The notes under the pieces are model-generated. The model had not been told where the DNA came from, did no database searches, and saw nothing but the letters and a program-made list of their open reading frames with translations. Below are positions 40,153-48,699 of a stretch of 64,000 bases of DNA, in pieces. Both the position numbers and the translations under genes were made by a program. The stretch spans positions 1,178,001 through 1,242,000 of the forward strand of contig NZ_WOFE01000001.1 in NCBI RefSeq assembly GCF_016881405.1. Reading direction: 5' to 3'. Every line of letters starts with the position of its first letter. Positions within the stretch are counted from its first letter, which is position 1. The DNA comes from Deefgea chitinilytica. Its GTDB lineage: Bacteria; Pseudomonadota; Gammaproteobacteria; Burkholderiales; Chitinibacteraceae.

Positions 40153-41904
40153 ATGGACACTTTGCTCGGCGGGATTTCAAATCACAATCTTGGCCCGCAA
40201 CTGATGCGGGCACTGCAGCGCAACCCACTGCAACAGCATGATCTGGCAATGGCGTTTAGCAGCGAGCAAAATTGCAAACGATGGCAAGGGAAAATCATTC
40301 CTGATGCGACTGACACGCCGGAATGTAATCTCGCCATGCTACGCAGTAGTGAATTTGGCGCTACCGCAGCAGCCCCTTATCTATATAAAGATCACCTGTG
40401 CATTATCCTTTCAGGCGTTATTGAAAATATTGAGCAAATATCCGAGCGAATCACCCAGCCCGAATACAGTAAATATGAGAAACAACTTGAGCACCAAATC
40501 GCCTGCTTAATTGATTGGCACTGGCAGCAGCACCACGATTTATTGCGCGCGATTCAACTGGTTTGCAAAACACTCGTTGGTTATTATTCACTCAGCGTGT
40601 TTAGCACTGAAAAACCCGATGCAATTTATTGCACAACAGTCGGGCGCGCATTGTTTGTTGCTCACGGCGCGGGAACAAGCGTTTTCTCGTCAGACCCCAA
40701 TCTGCTCCAAGAACGCGCAGCGCTGATTACTCAGCTACACAATGGCGATGTTGCAGAACTCACCGAGAATAAAATTTACCTGTTTGATACCAACGGCACA
40801 ATCGCTCATCGCGACCCAACTCCAGCGCATCATGCTGGTCAGTTACCGCATTTTATGGCGCGAGAAATTCATGCCCAAGCCAGCAATGCCGCTGACTTTA
40901 TTCATCATGCACAAGAAAATCGGCTAGAAAATTGGCTCAACACCCCCGAGCTATTCAGCCATATTGACAACACTTTACTGATTGCAAGTGGCTCTAGTCA
41001 TCACGCCGCGCAAACAGCTCGCTTTTGGCTAGAATCAATTGCTCGATTACCTAGCCAAGTCGAATTAGCCAGTGAATTTCGTTACCAAGATCGAACGATT
41101 ACCCCCAATACACTTGTGGTGGTGATCTCCCAATCTGGTGAGACGGTCGACACCGTAGCCTCACTGCAGCACGCCAAACAAAGAGGCGCACAAGTCACGC
41201 TCGCGATCAGCAATCAAGCCAATAGTGCCTTGATGCGTCAAGCTGATTTGCAATTTCAACTGCGTGCCGGCGAAGAGTTTGGTGCCACTTCGACAAAAAC
41301 ATTTACAGCACAATTAGTGTGCTTATTTTTACTAGCCCATACCCTCGCCAGAGCAAGACAGATCGACTTACCCTCACCGCTAGAAGCCGAACTGTGCAAA
41401 CTACCATCTGCGATTGCGGCTACTCTGGCGCTAACACCTAAACTCAAAGAATGGGGACTTTATCTAAGCAAAAAACCGAACTTATTAGTCACGGCCAGAC
41501 AAAGTTATTACCCAATCGCACAAGAAGGCGCGCTCAAACTAAAAGAAGTTGCCTATTTACACGCAGAAGCCTGCCCTAGCGGCGAACTAAAACACGGCAC
41601 ACTAGCGCTAGTTGGTAATAATTTACCTGTGATTGCATGTTTGCCCTGGGATTTGTTGGCAGATCAACTGCTAGCCAATTTGCATGATGTTCGGAATAAA
41701 CACGGAGAAATTTTCGTACTCAGCGATATCGCACTACCGCAAATAGCAGGTTTTAACGCCATTCGAATGCCAGCCAAACTACCGCATCTGAATCCAATAT
41801 TGTACGTCGTCGCATTGCAGCTGCTGGCGTATTACACTGCAATCCATCGTGGCAACACGATTGATACCCCGAGAAATATCAGCAAAACCGTAACAACCGA
41901 ATAA
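40153..41904 (+). CDS. GlmS-like double-SIS protein with degenerate glutaminase domain
   Basis: Similar over its whole length (583 residues) to glucosamine-6-phosphate synthase. The C-terminal isomerase half is intact: LSQSGET-like SQSGETVDT, EGALKLKE (Glu458, Lys462, Glu465), ELKHG (His481) and a terminal RNISKTVT (Lys578). The N-terminal half keeps the outline of the glutaminase domain but lost its chemistry: the nucleophilic Cys after Met1 is Asp, the HTRWATHG motif reads MLRSSEFG, and the oxyanion Asn-Gly is Ser-Gly (S87 in SGVIENIEQ). It cannot use glutamine. It could run the isomerase alone, act as a deaminase, or use ammonia. A terminator follows. Confidence 0.88.
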   Translation: MDTLLGGISNHNLGPQLMRALQRNPLQQHDLAMAFSSEQNCKRWQGKIIPDATDTPECNLAMLRSSEFGATAAAPYLYKDHLCIILSGVIENIEQISERITQPEYSKYEKQLEHQIACLIDWHWQQHHDLLRAIQLVCKTLVGYYSLSVFSTEKPDAIYCTTVGRALFVAHGAGTSVFSSDPNLLQERAALITQLHNGDVAELTENKIYLFDTNGTIAHRDPTPAHHAGQLPHFMAREIHAQASNAADFIHHAQENRLENWLNTPELFSHIDNTLLIASGSSHHAAQTARFWLESIARLPSQVELASEFRYQDRTITPNTLVVVISQSGETVDTVASLQHAKQRGAQVTLAISNQANSALMRQADLQFQLRAGEEFGATSTKTFTAQLVCLFLLAHTLARARQIDLPSPLEAELCKLPSAIAATLALTPKLKEWGLYLSKKPNLLVTARQSYYPIAQEGALKLKEVAYLHAEACPSGELKHGTLALVGNNLPVIACLPWDLLADQLLANLHDVRNKHGEIFVLSDIALPQIAGFNAIRMPAKLPHLNPILYVVALQLLAYYTAIHRGNTIDTPRNISKTVTTE

Positions 41905-41926
41905 GACACTCAACTTAACGCCCGCA

Positions 41927-41962
41927 TAGAAAAAGCCACATCCGATGATGTGGCTTTTTCTA
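41927..41962. terminator. Bidirectional intrinsic terminator
   Basis: Stem of sixteen base pairs (AGAAAAAGCCACATC against its complement) with the loop CGAT. It ends both the GlmS-like gene and the cytochrome c gene. Confidence 0.92.
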
Positions 41963-41974
41963 AATAATCGCTTT

Positions 41975-42766
41975 CTATTTTGAAGCGTTAATCATATAAA
42001 GTGCGGCAGCTTTGAATTCTTCATCCGAACCGCTGTAGCCGCCTTTAGGTGGCATTGCGTTGATGCCTTTAATCGCAATTGCAATCGCATTATCAACACC
42101 ATCTTTCAAGCGTGGAGCCCAAGCCGCTTTATCACCAAATTTAGGCGCGCCAGCAGCACCTGAATCGTGACAGGCCATGCAGACACTTGCATAAATTTCT
42201 TTACCCTTCACCGCTGGATCAATTGCACCACCTGCTGCACCAGCCACTTTAGGCTCTTCAAATTTCGCACCCGCAGCGTTACCCATATAAGCAACCGCGC
42301 GTTTTACTTCATCATCCGTTAAATCAGCAGCGCCACCTTTTGCTGGCATCGCATTAAAGCCACCCAAGGCATGTTTCACCAAAGTATCAAAACCTTGTCC
42401 AATACGACCAGCCCAAGCACCAGCATCTGCAAACTTCGGTGCGCCAGCAAGCCCTGCGCCATGACAGGAAATACAAACCGACTCGTAAACCACTTTCCCA
42501 GATTTAGAACCAGGAGGGCCACCTTCGACTATTTTAACCACACCAACCGGCTGTAGACGAGCTGCCACAGCTTCTTTCGTCATTGTCGAACTCGTTAAAT
42601 CTGTCGACATACCTGAAGTCGCCAACTTAATCGCCAGATATGCAAATAAAGGCACACCAATCAATGCTGTCAGAATAATGCCGATTGCGCTTTTAAACGC
42701 CGATGCGCTGGAACCGCCCATGCTGTCATCCCTTTTGAAATTATGCGTATTATTAAAATGAGCCAC
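41975..42766 (-). CDS. Membrane-anchored dihaem cytochrome c (cytochrome c5 type)
   Basis: A 263-residue protein with one N-terminal membrane span (SAIGIILTALIGVPLFAYLA) and two homologous c5-type domains. Haem sites are CISCH and CMACH; each domain has a later Met ligand in NAMPAKGG or NAMPPKGG. It probably carries electrons in the periplasm between the bc1 complex and a terminal oxidase. The start is either GTG at 42766 (AAGGG six bases upstream) or ATG at 42721 (AAAGGG nine bases upstream); both look usable. Confidence 0.92.
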   Translation of the reverse strand: MAHFNNTHNFKRDDSMGGSSASAFKSAIGIILTALIGVPLFAYLAIKLATSGMSTDLTSSTMTKEAVAARLQPVGVVKIVEGGPPGSKSGKVVYESVCISCHGAGLAGAPKFADAGAWAGRIGQGFDTLVKHALGGFNAMPAKGGAADLTDDEVKRAVAYMGNAAGAKFEEPKVAGAAGGAIDPAVKGKEIYASVCMACHDSGAAGAPKFGDKAAWAPRLKDGVDNAIAIAIKGINAMPPKGGYSGSDEEFKAAALYMINASK

Positions 42767-42834
42767 AAACAGCCCTTATCCTTGGCAATTATACCGACAA
42801 CAACGCAACAACAAAACACAATTCACAGACTGAC

Positions 42835-42863
42835 TAGACGAGTGAGTCATAAGCGGCTATCAT
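42835..42863 (+). promoter_or_regulatory. Possible promoter of the tRNA-Arg gene
   Basis: TAGACG and TATCAT are spaced by 17 bases and resemble -35 and -10 boxes (4 and 5 of 6 matches). The start point would fall about 10 bases before the mature tRNA 5' end. Confidence 0.35.
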
Positions 42864-42880
42864 CGCACACCTAGTCAAAT

Positions 42881-42957
42881 GCACCCGTAGCTCAGTTGGA
42901 TAGAGTATCAGTTTCCGAAACTGAGGGTCACAGGTTCGATTCCTGTCGGGTGCGCCA
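42881..42957 (+). tRNA. tRNA-Arg (anticodon CCG)
   Basis: A complete 77-base cloverleaf. The acceptor stem GCACCCG pairs with CGGGTGC, then discriminator G and encoded CCA. The D arm is GCTC..GAGT, the anticodon stem TCAGT/ACTGA encloses the loop TTCCGAA with anticodon CCG at 42915-42917, and the T arm contains GGTTCGATTCC. It reads the CGG codon. Confidence 0.97.
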
Positions 42958-42966
42958 ATAAAATCA

Positions 42967-42998
42967 AGGGGTTGCAAGTTCCAAGCTTGTAGCCCTTT
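42967..42998 (+). terminator. Probable terminator of the tRNA-Arg gene
   Basis: An imperfect stem (AAGGGGTTGCAAG against CTTGTAGCCCTT, with G-U pairs) followed by TTTTTGTTTT. Confidence 0.6.
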
Positions 42999-43328
42999 TT
43001 GTTTTCCGCCTCTAAAAATGGTTTTGCATTCAGAATTGCATTTACACAAATATGTTGCCTGCTAGTAGTAGCTACAAGACATACATCAAAAAACCGCCAC
43101 TATTGACGGTCTCGTTATTTCTACAACTTTTCCAGCTCTCGCTTCTGATATTTAATTCGACAAGCTCTCGACCTAGCTTTTTTAAGCTGATTGGAAACAC
43201 CCAACTATCACGCAGAGCTTGAGTAAATTACTGGCACTCAATATCGCGCCTGCACTTATCGATCCTTGCTTGAGTGCGTTTTACTGGCAACTAACTTTCG
43301 ACTTCGGTTTGCGCACCAGCTACTCACA
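42999..43328. other. Gene-free region downstream of tRNA-Arg
   Basis: About 330 bases with no supported gene. No integrase, no direct repeat of the tRNA 3' end and no insertion-sequence end is visible. It contains a small hairpin near 43090 (AACCGCCACTATTGACGGT). Confidence 0.45.
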
Positions 43329-43353
43329 AAAAACGCCCGCAAAAGCGGGCGTT
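43329..43353 (-). terminator. Intrinsic terminator of ettA
   Basis: Stem AACGCCCGC/GCGGGCGTT with an AAAA loop; T tract on the minus strand. It lies 20 bases after the ettA stop. Confidence 0.9.
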
Positions 43354-43372
43354 ATCCTGAACGAGAACAAAC

Positions 43373-45040
43373 TTAACGAGAAATCGGTTTGTAACGAATC
43401 CGTTTTGGCTTCGCTCCCTCTTCACCCAAGCGTTTTTTCTTATCTGCTTCATACTCTTGATAATTGCCGTCAAAGAATGTCCATTGTGAATTGCCTTCAG
43501 CAGCCAGAATATGTGTAGCAATACGGTCAAGGAACCAGCGATCGTGGGAAATAACAAACACAGTACCCGCAAACTCGAGCAATGCGTCTTCTAAGGCGCG
43601 CAAGGTTTCTACGTCTAAGTCATTCGATGGCTCGTCGAGCAGCAATACGTTGCCACCTTTCAGCAGGGTTTTTGCCAAATGCAAACGCCCACGCTCACCG
43701 CCTGATAAGTTGCCAACGATTTTCGCTTGATCAGCACCTTTAAAATTGAAGCGCCCCAGATAGGCGCGGCTGCTCATTTCAAATTTACCCACATTAATCA
43801 CATCATGGCCATTCGAAACGTCTTGGAAGACGGTTTTATCGTTTTCCAAACCTTCGCGGCTTTGCTCTACAAAGGCCATTTGCACCGTTTGACCAATTTC
43901 AACAGTACCACTATCGGGTGCCTCTTTACCGGCAATCATTTTAAATAAGGTCGATTTACCGGCACCGTTCGGACCAATAATCCCAACAATCGCCCCAGCA
44001 GGCACATTAAAGCTCAAATCATCAATCAATAAGCGATCGCCAAATGCTTTCGTCACGTTTTTAAACTCAATCACTTTATCGCCCAAACGCTCAGCAACCG
44101 GAATAAAGATCTCTTGAGTTTCATTACGTTTTTGATGCTCAAAGCTGCTTAGCTCTTCAAAACGCGCGATACGTGCCTTCGATTTCGCCTGACGGCCTTT
44201 TGGATTTTGACGCACCCACTCCAACTCTTTATTCAGTGCTTTTTGGCGAGCCGACTCTTGCGCCTCTTCCACTTTTAAGCGCTCTTCTTTCTTTTGCAAC
44301 CAAGTTGAATAATTGCCTTCCCAAGGAATGCCATGACCACGATCCAGCTCTAAAATCCATTCGGCAGCGTTATCAAGGAAATATCGATCGTGCGTTACCG
44401 CAACTACGGTGCCAGGGAAGCGCACCAAGAACTGCTCCAACCACTCCACTGATTCAGCATCCAAGTGGTTGGTTGGCTCGTCGAGCAACAGCATATCTGG
44501 CTTGGATAACAATAATTTGCACAAAGCAACACGGCGTTTTTCACCGCCAGATAAGTTGCCAATGATGGCATCCCATTCAGGTAAACGCAGCGCATCGGCA
44601 GCGATTTCTAATTGCAGTTCAAGGTTGTCGCCAGAACCAGCAGAAATAATCGCCTCTAGGCGAGCTTGCTCTTCGGCCAAAGCATCAAAATCTGCGCCCT
44701 CTTCCGCATAAGCGGCATAGACAGCTTCAAGCTTGGCTTGCGCTTCAAATACCTCACCCAAGCCGCTTTCCACTTCTTGGCGTACCGTGTTTGTTGCAGT
44801 CAACTCTGGCTCTTGTGGCAAATAACCGATTTTAATGTTGGGCAGGTGTTGAACTTCACCTTCAAATTCTTTTTCCACGCCCGCCATGATTTTCAGTACG
44901 GTGGATTTACCTGAGCCGTTTAAACCCAGTAAGCCAATTTTTGCGCCAGGGAAGAAAGACAAAGAAATGTCTTTAATAATCTGACGTTTTGGCGGAACAA
45001 TTTTGCTCACGCGGAGCATAGACATCACATACTGTGCCAT
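43373..45040 (-). CDS. ettA: Energy-dependent translational throttle EttA (ABC-F ATPase)
   Basis: A soluble ABC-F protein of 555 residues that binds the ribosomal E site and gates the first elongation step according to ATP/ADP ratio. Two ATPase domains have Walker A GLNGSGKST and GPNGAGKST and signatures LSGGEKRRVAL and LSGGERGRLHL. Between the first Walker B and second domain lies the charged P-site tRNA-interaction linker (WLQKKEERLKVEEAQ). It is preceded by about 180 bases of upstream sequence and ends in a strong terminator. Confidence 0.96.
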   Translation of the reverse strand: MAQYVMSMLRVSKIVPPKRQIIKDISLSFFPGAKIGLLGLNGSGKSTVLKIMAGVEKEFEGEVQHLPNIKIGYLPQEPELTATNTVRQEVESGLGEVFEAQAKLEAVYAAYAEEGADFDALAEEQARLEAIISAGSGDNLELQLEIAADALRLPEWDAIIGNLSGGEKRRVALCKLLLSKPDMLLLDEPTNHLDAESVEWLEQFLVRFPGTVVAVTHDRYFLDNAAEWILELDRGHGIPWEGNYSTWLQKKEERLKVEEAQESARQKALNKELEWVRQNPKGRQAKSKARIARFEELSSFEHQKRNETQEIFIPVAERLGDKVIEFKNVTKAFGDRLLIDDLSFNVPAGAIVGIIGPNGAGKSTLFKMIAGKEAPDSGTVEIGQTVQMAFVEQSREGLENDKTVFQDVSNGHDVINVGKFEMSSRAYLGRFNFKGADQAKIVGNLSGGERGRLHLAKTLLKGGNVLLLDEPSNDLDVETLRALEDALLEFAGTVFVISHDRWFLDRIATHILAAEGNSQWTFFDGNYQEYEADKKKRLGEEGAKPKRIRYKPISR

Positions 45041-45219
45041 TGAAAACCCTTAGAAACAGTGGAAATAGATAGGCAAGAGTGTAACAGGCGACACCGTCAA
45101 CGCGCCATCTTTCCCTAAATGGAAGCCGTTGAGTAAACGAAGACAATCTTCTAGGTATCACCATCAATCAATTATAATTAATGGCATTGAGGCTTATACC
45201 CAGAAGAATGATTGAGATT

Positions 45220-45675
45220 TTATTTTACAACGATCTGCGCCCGCATGCCGGCTTCAAAATGCCCGGGTTTTAAGCAAGCGATATAGAACGTCCCAGCTTT
45301 GGTAAATTTCCACTTCATCAATGCCGTTTCACCAGCTTTGGCGCTAATCGATTTAGGGTCATCATGCTCCATGTCTGGATGCATTTTCATCAGCTCAGCA
45401 TGTTTTTTTAATTCATCCAGCTGGCCCAGTACCGCTTCATGCTTAAGCTGACCCTCATTTTTAAACGCTAAAGTAACCGCTTCTCCCCGCTTAATCTGAA
45501 TTACATTTGGCGTGTATCGCATTGTGTCACTCATACGGATCGAAATCGTACGCGTCGTGGTTTTAGCTGGCTCCCCCATCGGATCATGGGCATGGTGCGA
45601 GCCTGAACTCCAAACACAAGTCGATACTACTAAACCACTAAATGCCAGCACCAGCTTACTTAATTTTGTTAACAT
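45220..45675 (-). CDS. Exported cupredoxin (plastocyanin-like copper protein)
   Basis: A 151-residue periplasmic protein with a signal peptide (KLSKLVLAFSGLVVSTCVW) and His-rich mature N-terminus (GSHHAHD). The cupredoxin fold is supported by the type 1 copper ligand pattern: His in LKHEAVLG, then Cys, His and Met in CLKPGHFEAGM. Met/His-rich ELMKMHPDMEHDD in the middle may add copper affinity. The ATG at 45675 has GGAGGAG eight bases upstream. A role in copper handling or electron transfer is inferred. Confidence 0.85.
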   Translation of the reverse strand: MLTKLSKLVLAFSGLVVSTCVWSSGSHHAHDPMGEPAKTTTRTISIRMSDTMRYTPNVIQIKRGEAVTLAFKNEGQLKHEAVLGQLDELKKHAELMKMHPDMEHDDPKSISAKAGETALMKWKFTKAGTFYIACLKPGHFEAGMRAQIVVK

Positions 45676-45745
45676 TGAACGCTCCTCCATCGGCTCAGCT
45701 CAAAGGCTTGGCTCTATCTGAAGCAATGATGTTAGCGCAATTGCA

Positions 45746-46096
45746 TTAAGAAGCGACAGTTAATGAGTATGCTGGGGCCGTTTCTGTGACGTAGGCTACG
45801 CGCTTCTCGCCGTGCCCAAGCCCAAACTGGATATCCTGCTCAGCAACACTTAAGCGATGCTGCATGACTGTGATTTGCGTAATCAGGCCTGCACCGTTTG
45901 CGACGATAGATAAACCGATGAAAGGACGTGCTATAGCTTGCAATTGAGCGGGTAGTTGCTGAAGGCGACGTGCGGATAACAATACGCCAGCGCCCCGCCA
46001 AGTTGGCTGTACCAATTGTTCGATTAAGCTCATTGGCACTTTGAGCGTTTGTTGCTGTAAAAAGGCTTGATCTGATAAACGAAAGCGAATAGTCAT
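45746..46096 (-). CDS. Hypothetical protein, 116 residues
   Basis: I do not recognise the family. The frame has a plausible composition and an AAAGAG ribosome-binding site near the ATG. It starts TIRFRLSDQAFLQQQTLKVP, with no signal peptide or membrane span. A different frame of 106 codons overlaps it but looks random (Ser/Arg/Cys rich). Two related palindromes lie 18-80 bases upstream, suggesting control by a dimeric repressor. Confidence 0.6.
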   Translation of the reverse strand: MTIRFRLSDQAFLQQQTLKVPMSLIEQLVQPTWRGAGVLLSARRLQQLPAQLQAIARPFIGLSIVANGAGLITQITVMQHRLSVAEQDIQFGLGHGEKRVAYVTETAPAYSLTVAS

Positions 46097-46113
46097 GGCG
46101 GCATCTCTTTATA

Positions 46114-46176
46114 GAACGTGCGTTCACAATACAAGAGCCGCACCGGCTTCGCAAGCCCATTTAGAACGTTTGTTCT
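46114..46176. promoter_or_regulatory. Two related palindromes, possible repressor operators
   Basis: TAGAACGTGCGTTC (core GAACG-TG-CGTTC, 46114-46125) and TAGAACGTTTGTTCT (core GAAC-GTTT-GTTC, 46163-46176) share the start TAGAACGT. Their centres are 50 bases apart, about five helical turns, so both would face the same side of the DNA. They lie just upstream of the 116-residue gene. Such GAACG/CGTTC dyads are typical of TetR-family or similar dimeric regulators; the regulator itself is not in the neighbourhood. Confidence 0.5.
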
Positions 46177-46177
46177 G

Positions 46178-46205
46178 CAAAAACAACAAAGGCGACCTAG
46201 TCGCC
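46178..46205 (-). terminator. Probable terminator of yejK
   Basis: Stem GGCGAC/GTCGCC with a three-base loop, followed on the minus strand by TTTGTTGTTTTT. It lies about 90 bases past the yejK stop. Confidence 0.65.
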
Positions 46206-46291
46206 TGTGTTGCTGCCAGCGCTTTGCTTGGGTATATACACAAAAGCCAGTATTAAAAATGGCAATAACAATATACCCATTAAAATCAATA

Positions 46292-47293
46292 CTATTGCTC
46301 TAACAATGCTTTTTTGAGCTTATCAGGAATATTCGACAACACCAGCGTATCGGTGTGTTTGTCGTAAATCACGGCACCGGAACGCAGGCTGGCGCGATCA
46401 AATTCGAGTTTCCATTCTGGTGCCGCGGCTTTAAAGCGCATCAAGGGTTTGATCGCACGGCGATCAGGGACAAAGCCATCGACCAAGCCTAAATCTTCGT
46501 GCTGCAACACGTCTTGCAAAACTTGCGGTGCGTCGGGGAAGATTTGGCCAGCAACTTCAGCGAGATTGACCTCGCCTTGCTCGTTGCCCATTTCATCGAG
46601 CAAACTGTGCGCACGCTGAAACACTTCATCGCGCTCTGGTGCGCTCAATGCTTGTTGCTCAACAAATTGCTCCAAACCTTTAACCAGCTTTTGTGTTTCT
46701 TTGAGCGGCGTGACCATATCGTTGCAGCCGAGAAATAATTTAAAGTAAGCCGCTACATCACCGCGCCCACGCAAAAAGCTCACATAGCGCTCACCGCCCG
46801 CTTGCCACACGCCCAAATCAATCCGCCCAGCGACGCGCAAATGATCCATATCCAGATGAATACTATCTTCGACGTGCAGGTCGCCATTGACCGTAGTGCC
46901 AATGATTTCGCTGACCAAAGCAACAAACACAAAATCCATCGCCGCATTTTGCACGCGCGCGATCAACACATAGCCGCCATTGGCTTCGGGCTCTTGCTCG
47001 GCGCGCACTTGTAATTGCGCCATTAATTGTTGGGAAAAACTCAGAAAATTAGCGTCATCGAGATAACGGCGCACCAAGGCCGGCATTGGATATTCTTGCT
47101 CATTTTCTTCAAATTTGCCAAAACCTTTGCCATTGCGCGTGCCATAGAGCTGGCACAGATGATCGACTAAGCGCTGCGCTGCGCTATTGATCGGCATTTC
47201 AGCGGTGCTCAGCGCTACACGCGCGGGGCCGTTGGGCTCTTTGTGCAGTTGATGAATAATCAGATTTTGAATGGTATTAGGAGTGTTTGACAT
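46292..47293 (-). CDS. yejK: Nucleoid-associated protein YejK/NdpA family
   Basis: A 333-residue protein of the NA37 nucleoid-associated family. Family features are the N-terminal NLIIHQL, the central DLGVWQ-GGERYVSFLRGRG region and the late VDGFVPDRRAIKPL. Members bind the nucleoid but their precise function is not established. It is a single gene; a small hairpin terminator lies about 90 bases downstream. Confidence 0.9.
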   Translation of the reverse strand: MSNTPNTIQNLIIHQLHKEPNGPARVALSTAEMPINSAAQRLVDHLCQLYGTRNGKGFGKFEENEQEYPMPALVRRYLDDANFLSFSQQLMAQLQVRAEQEPEANGGYVLIARVQNAAMDFVFVALVSEIIGTTVNGDLHVEDSIHLDMDHLRVAGRIDLGVWQAGGERYVSFLRGRGDVAAYFKLFLGCNDMVTPLKETQKLVKGLEQFVEQQALSAPERDEVFQRAHSLLDEMGNEQGEVNLAEVAGQIFPDAPQVLQDVLQHEDLGLVDGFVPDRRAIKPLMRFKAAAPEWKLEFDRASLRSGAVIYDKHTDTLVLSNIPDKLKKALLEQ

Positions 47294-47338
47294 GCCGCGA
47301 CCTTAAAAACAGATACGGCATTATCCCATTGAATGCAC

Positions 47339-47845
47339 TTACTGCGTATCAGTGGCCGCAGTTTCATGCTCAAAGGTACGACCATCAGTCTGCATCGCTT
47401 TCAAGACTTGATAACAATCTTCGATATGCGCATTGCCCAACATCCGCATCGCGCCATAGCTAATACCAGCAGCAATCGCAGAACCCAACAAGGGCACAAA
47501 TTTGGCTGCTTGCTTACTCGCCATCCGCACGCCAACGCGCTTGAATGCCAGCACCAACAACTCTTTAGTCATGTACTTGCCAACCAGCGTACTACCCAAT
47601 GAAGTCGCAATTACAAAGATACGCTGTTTAATTTTCGGGTCGAGTTGCTGAATGCTGCTGGGTGTCAAAGCAAACTTCTCATTAATCATTTCAATCATTT
47701 GCTTCATGATGGCCACATCGGCAGCAACATCCAAGCCAGGAATTGGCACCACCGCCAATGCGCCCGATGCCATCGCTCGCTTGGCGACCAGCTCACGGCA
47801 TTCAGTACGGATTTGTTCAATTTCGGCCAAGGTCATCGTGCGCAT
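47339..47845 (-). CDS. Small hydrophobic-segment protein, possibly DUF697/EcsC-like
   Basis: A 168-residue protein. It has an N-terminal helical region, a segment VVPIPGLDVAADVAIMKQMIEMI reminiscent of DUF697 proteins (split motif around VPIPGLDV), and two weak hydrophobic stretches (KQRIFVIATSLGSTLVG and KFVPLLGSAIAAGISYG) that could enter the membrane. The family assignment is tentative. It lies 45 bases before yejK on the same strand, so the two may be co-transcribed. Confidence 0.6.
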   Translation of the reverse strand: MRTMTLAEIEQIRTECRELVAKRAMASGALAVVPIPGLDVAADVAIMKQMIEMINEKFALTPSSIQQLDPKIKQRIFVIATSLGSTLVGKYMTKELLVLAFKRVGVRMASKQAAKFVPLLGSAIAAGISYGAMRMLGNAHIEDCYQVLKAMQTDGRTFEHETAATDTQ

Positions 47846-47953
47846 GAAAAACTCTTTGCTTGAAGAATGGAATTTAAATGGATTTGCTTTCCAGAATTTA
47901 GTTCAATTTAATCGAGGTATATCTCAAAAAGCATTGCAAAATAATGACTTCAA

Positions 47954-48682
47954 CTACATACCTTTAAGCATTTGCCATTTACCATTCAATAAACCTTCAA
48001 TGGGCTGATATTGCGTTTTGTATTCCATCTTGCGGCAATTCTTAATCCAGTAGCCTAAATAGACATACTGCAAGCCCAATTGCTTGGCGAGCCCAACTTG
48101 CCACAGCACGTTAAAAACACCAAAACTGCGCGCCGCAAAATCAGGATCAAAAAAGGTGTATACCGAGGAAATTCCATCGTCGAGTTGATCGATTAAACTC
48201 ACCATCCGCACGATGCCATTTTCACTGAATTCGGCCAAAAAACTGGCAACCTGACTTTTTAGAATAAAACCTTCATATTGCTCACGACCATCTTGATCCA
48301 TACCACCGCCGCTATGCCGAGACTGCTGATAGCGCTGATACAGCTCAAAGTGCTCATCACGATATTCCAATTCCATAATCCGAATTTTGAGCGATTCATT
48401 GCGTTTTAAAGTTCGCCGCTGTGTGCGATTTGGTTCAAACACAGCCACCGGTAAACGGACCGCAACACAGGCCTGACAATGATCACACCACGGGCGATAC
48501 ACAAAAGCGCCGCTGCGACGAAAGCCTTGGAGCACCAATTGACTATAGGCACCTGATGAAATTAACTCTGATGGCACGGCCACTTGCGAGCGCGCCTCTT
48601 GCGCTTCTAAATAACTGCAGGGGTATGGCGCGGTGGCATAAAATTGCAACTGAACTGTGTGCTTGCGAAATGTATCGTTCAT
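47954..48682 (-). CDS. bpt: Aspartate/glutamate leucyltransferase (Bpt)
   Basis: Transfers leucine from Leu-tRNA to N-terminal Asp or Glu, creating an N-degron for ClpAP. The 242-residue protein has the ATE-family motifs [26 protein letters not shown], and the later [12 protein letters not shown] and YLGYWI. The ATG at 48682 follows GTAGGTG. It lies 17 bases after aat, which encodes the other bacterial leucyl-transferase. Confidence 0.94.
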   Translation of the reverse strand: MNDTFRKHTVQLQFYATAPYPCSYLEAQEARSQVAVPSELISSGAYSQLVLQGFRRSGAFVYRPWCDHCQACVAVRLPVAVFEPNRTQRRTLKRNESLKIRIMELEYRDEHFELYQRYQQSRHSGGGMDQDGREQYEGFILKSQVASFLAEFSENGIVRMVSLIDQLDDGISSVYTFFDPDFAARSFGVFNVLWQVGLAKQLGLQYVYLGYWIKNCRKMEYKTQYQPIEGLLNGKWQMLKGM

Positions 48683-48699
48683 GCGACACCTACTCAAAT

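Noticed and set aside
42834-43049. 71-codon minus-strand frame containing RNRTCDPQF and YPTELRV
   Set aside because: It is the antisense of the tRNA-Arg gene; this peptide is a well-known false translation product of such tRNAs.
42958-43328. Possible integration site of a mobile element behind tRNA-Arg
   Set aside because: tRNA genes are common attachment sites, but no integrase, no repeat of the tRNA 3' end and no foreign genes are present.
45840-46160. 106-codon frame overlapping the 116-residue unknown gene on the same strand
   Set aside because: Its product is rich in Ser, Arg and Cys with no family pattern, whereas the other frame has normal composition and a ribosome-binding site.
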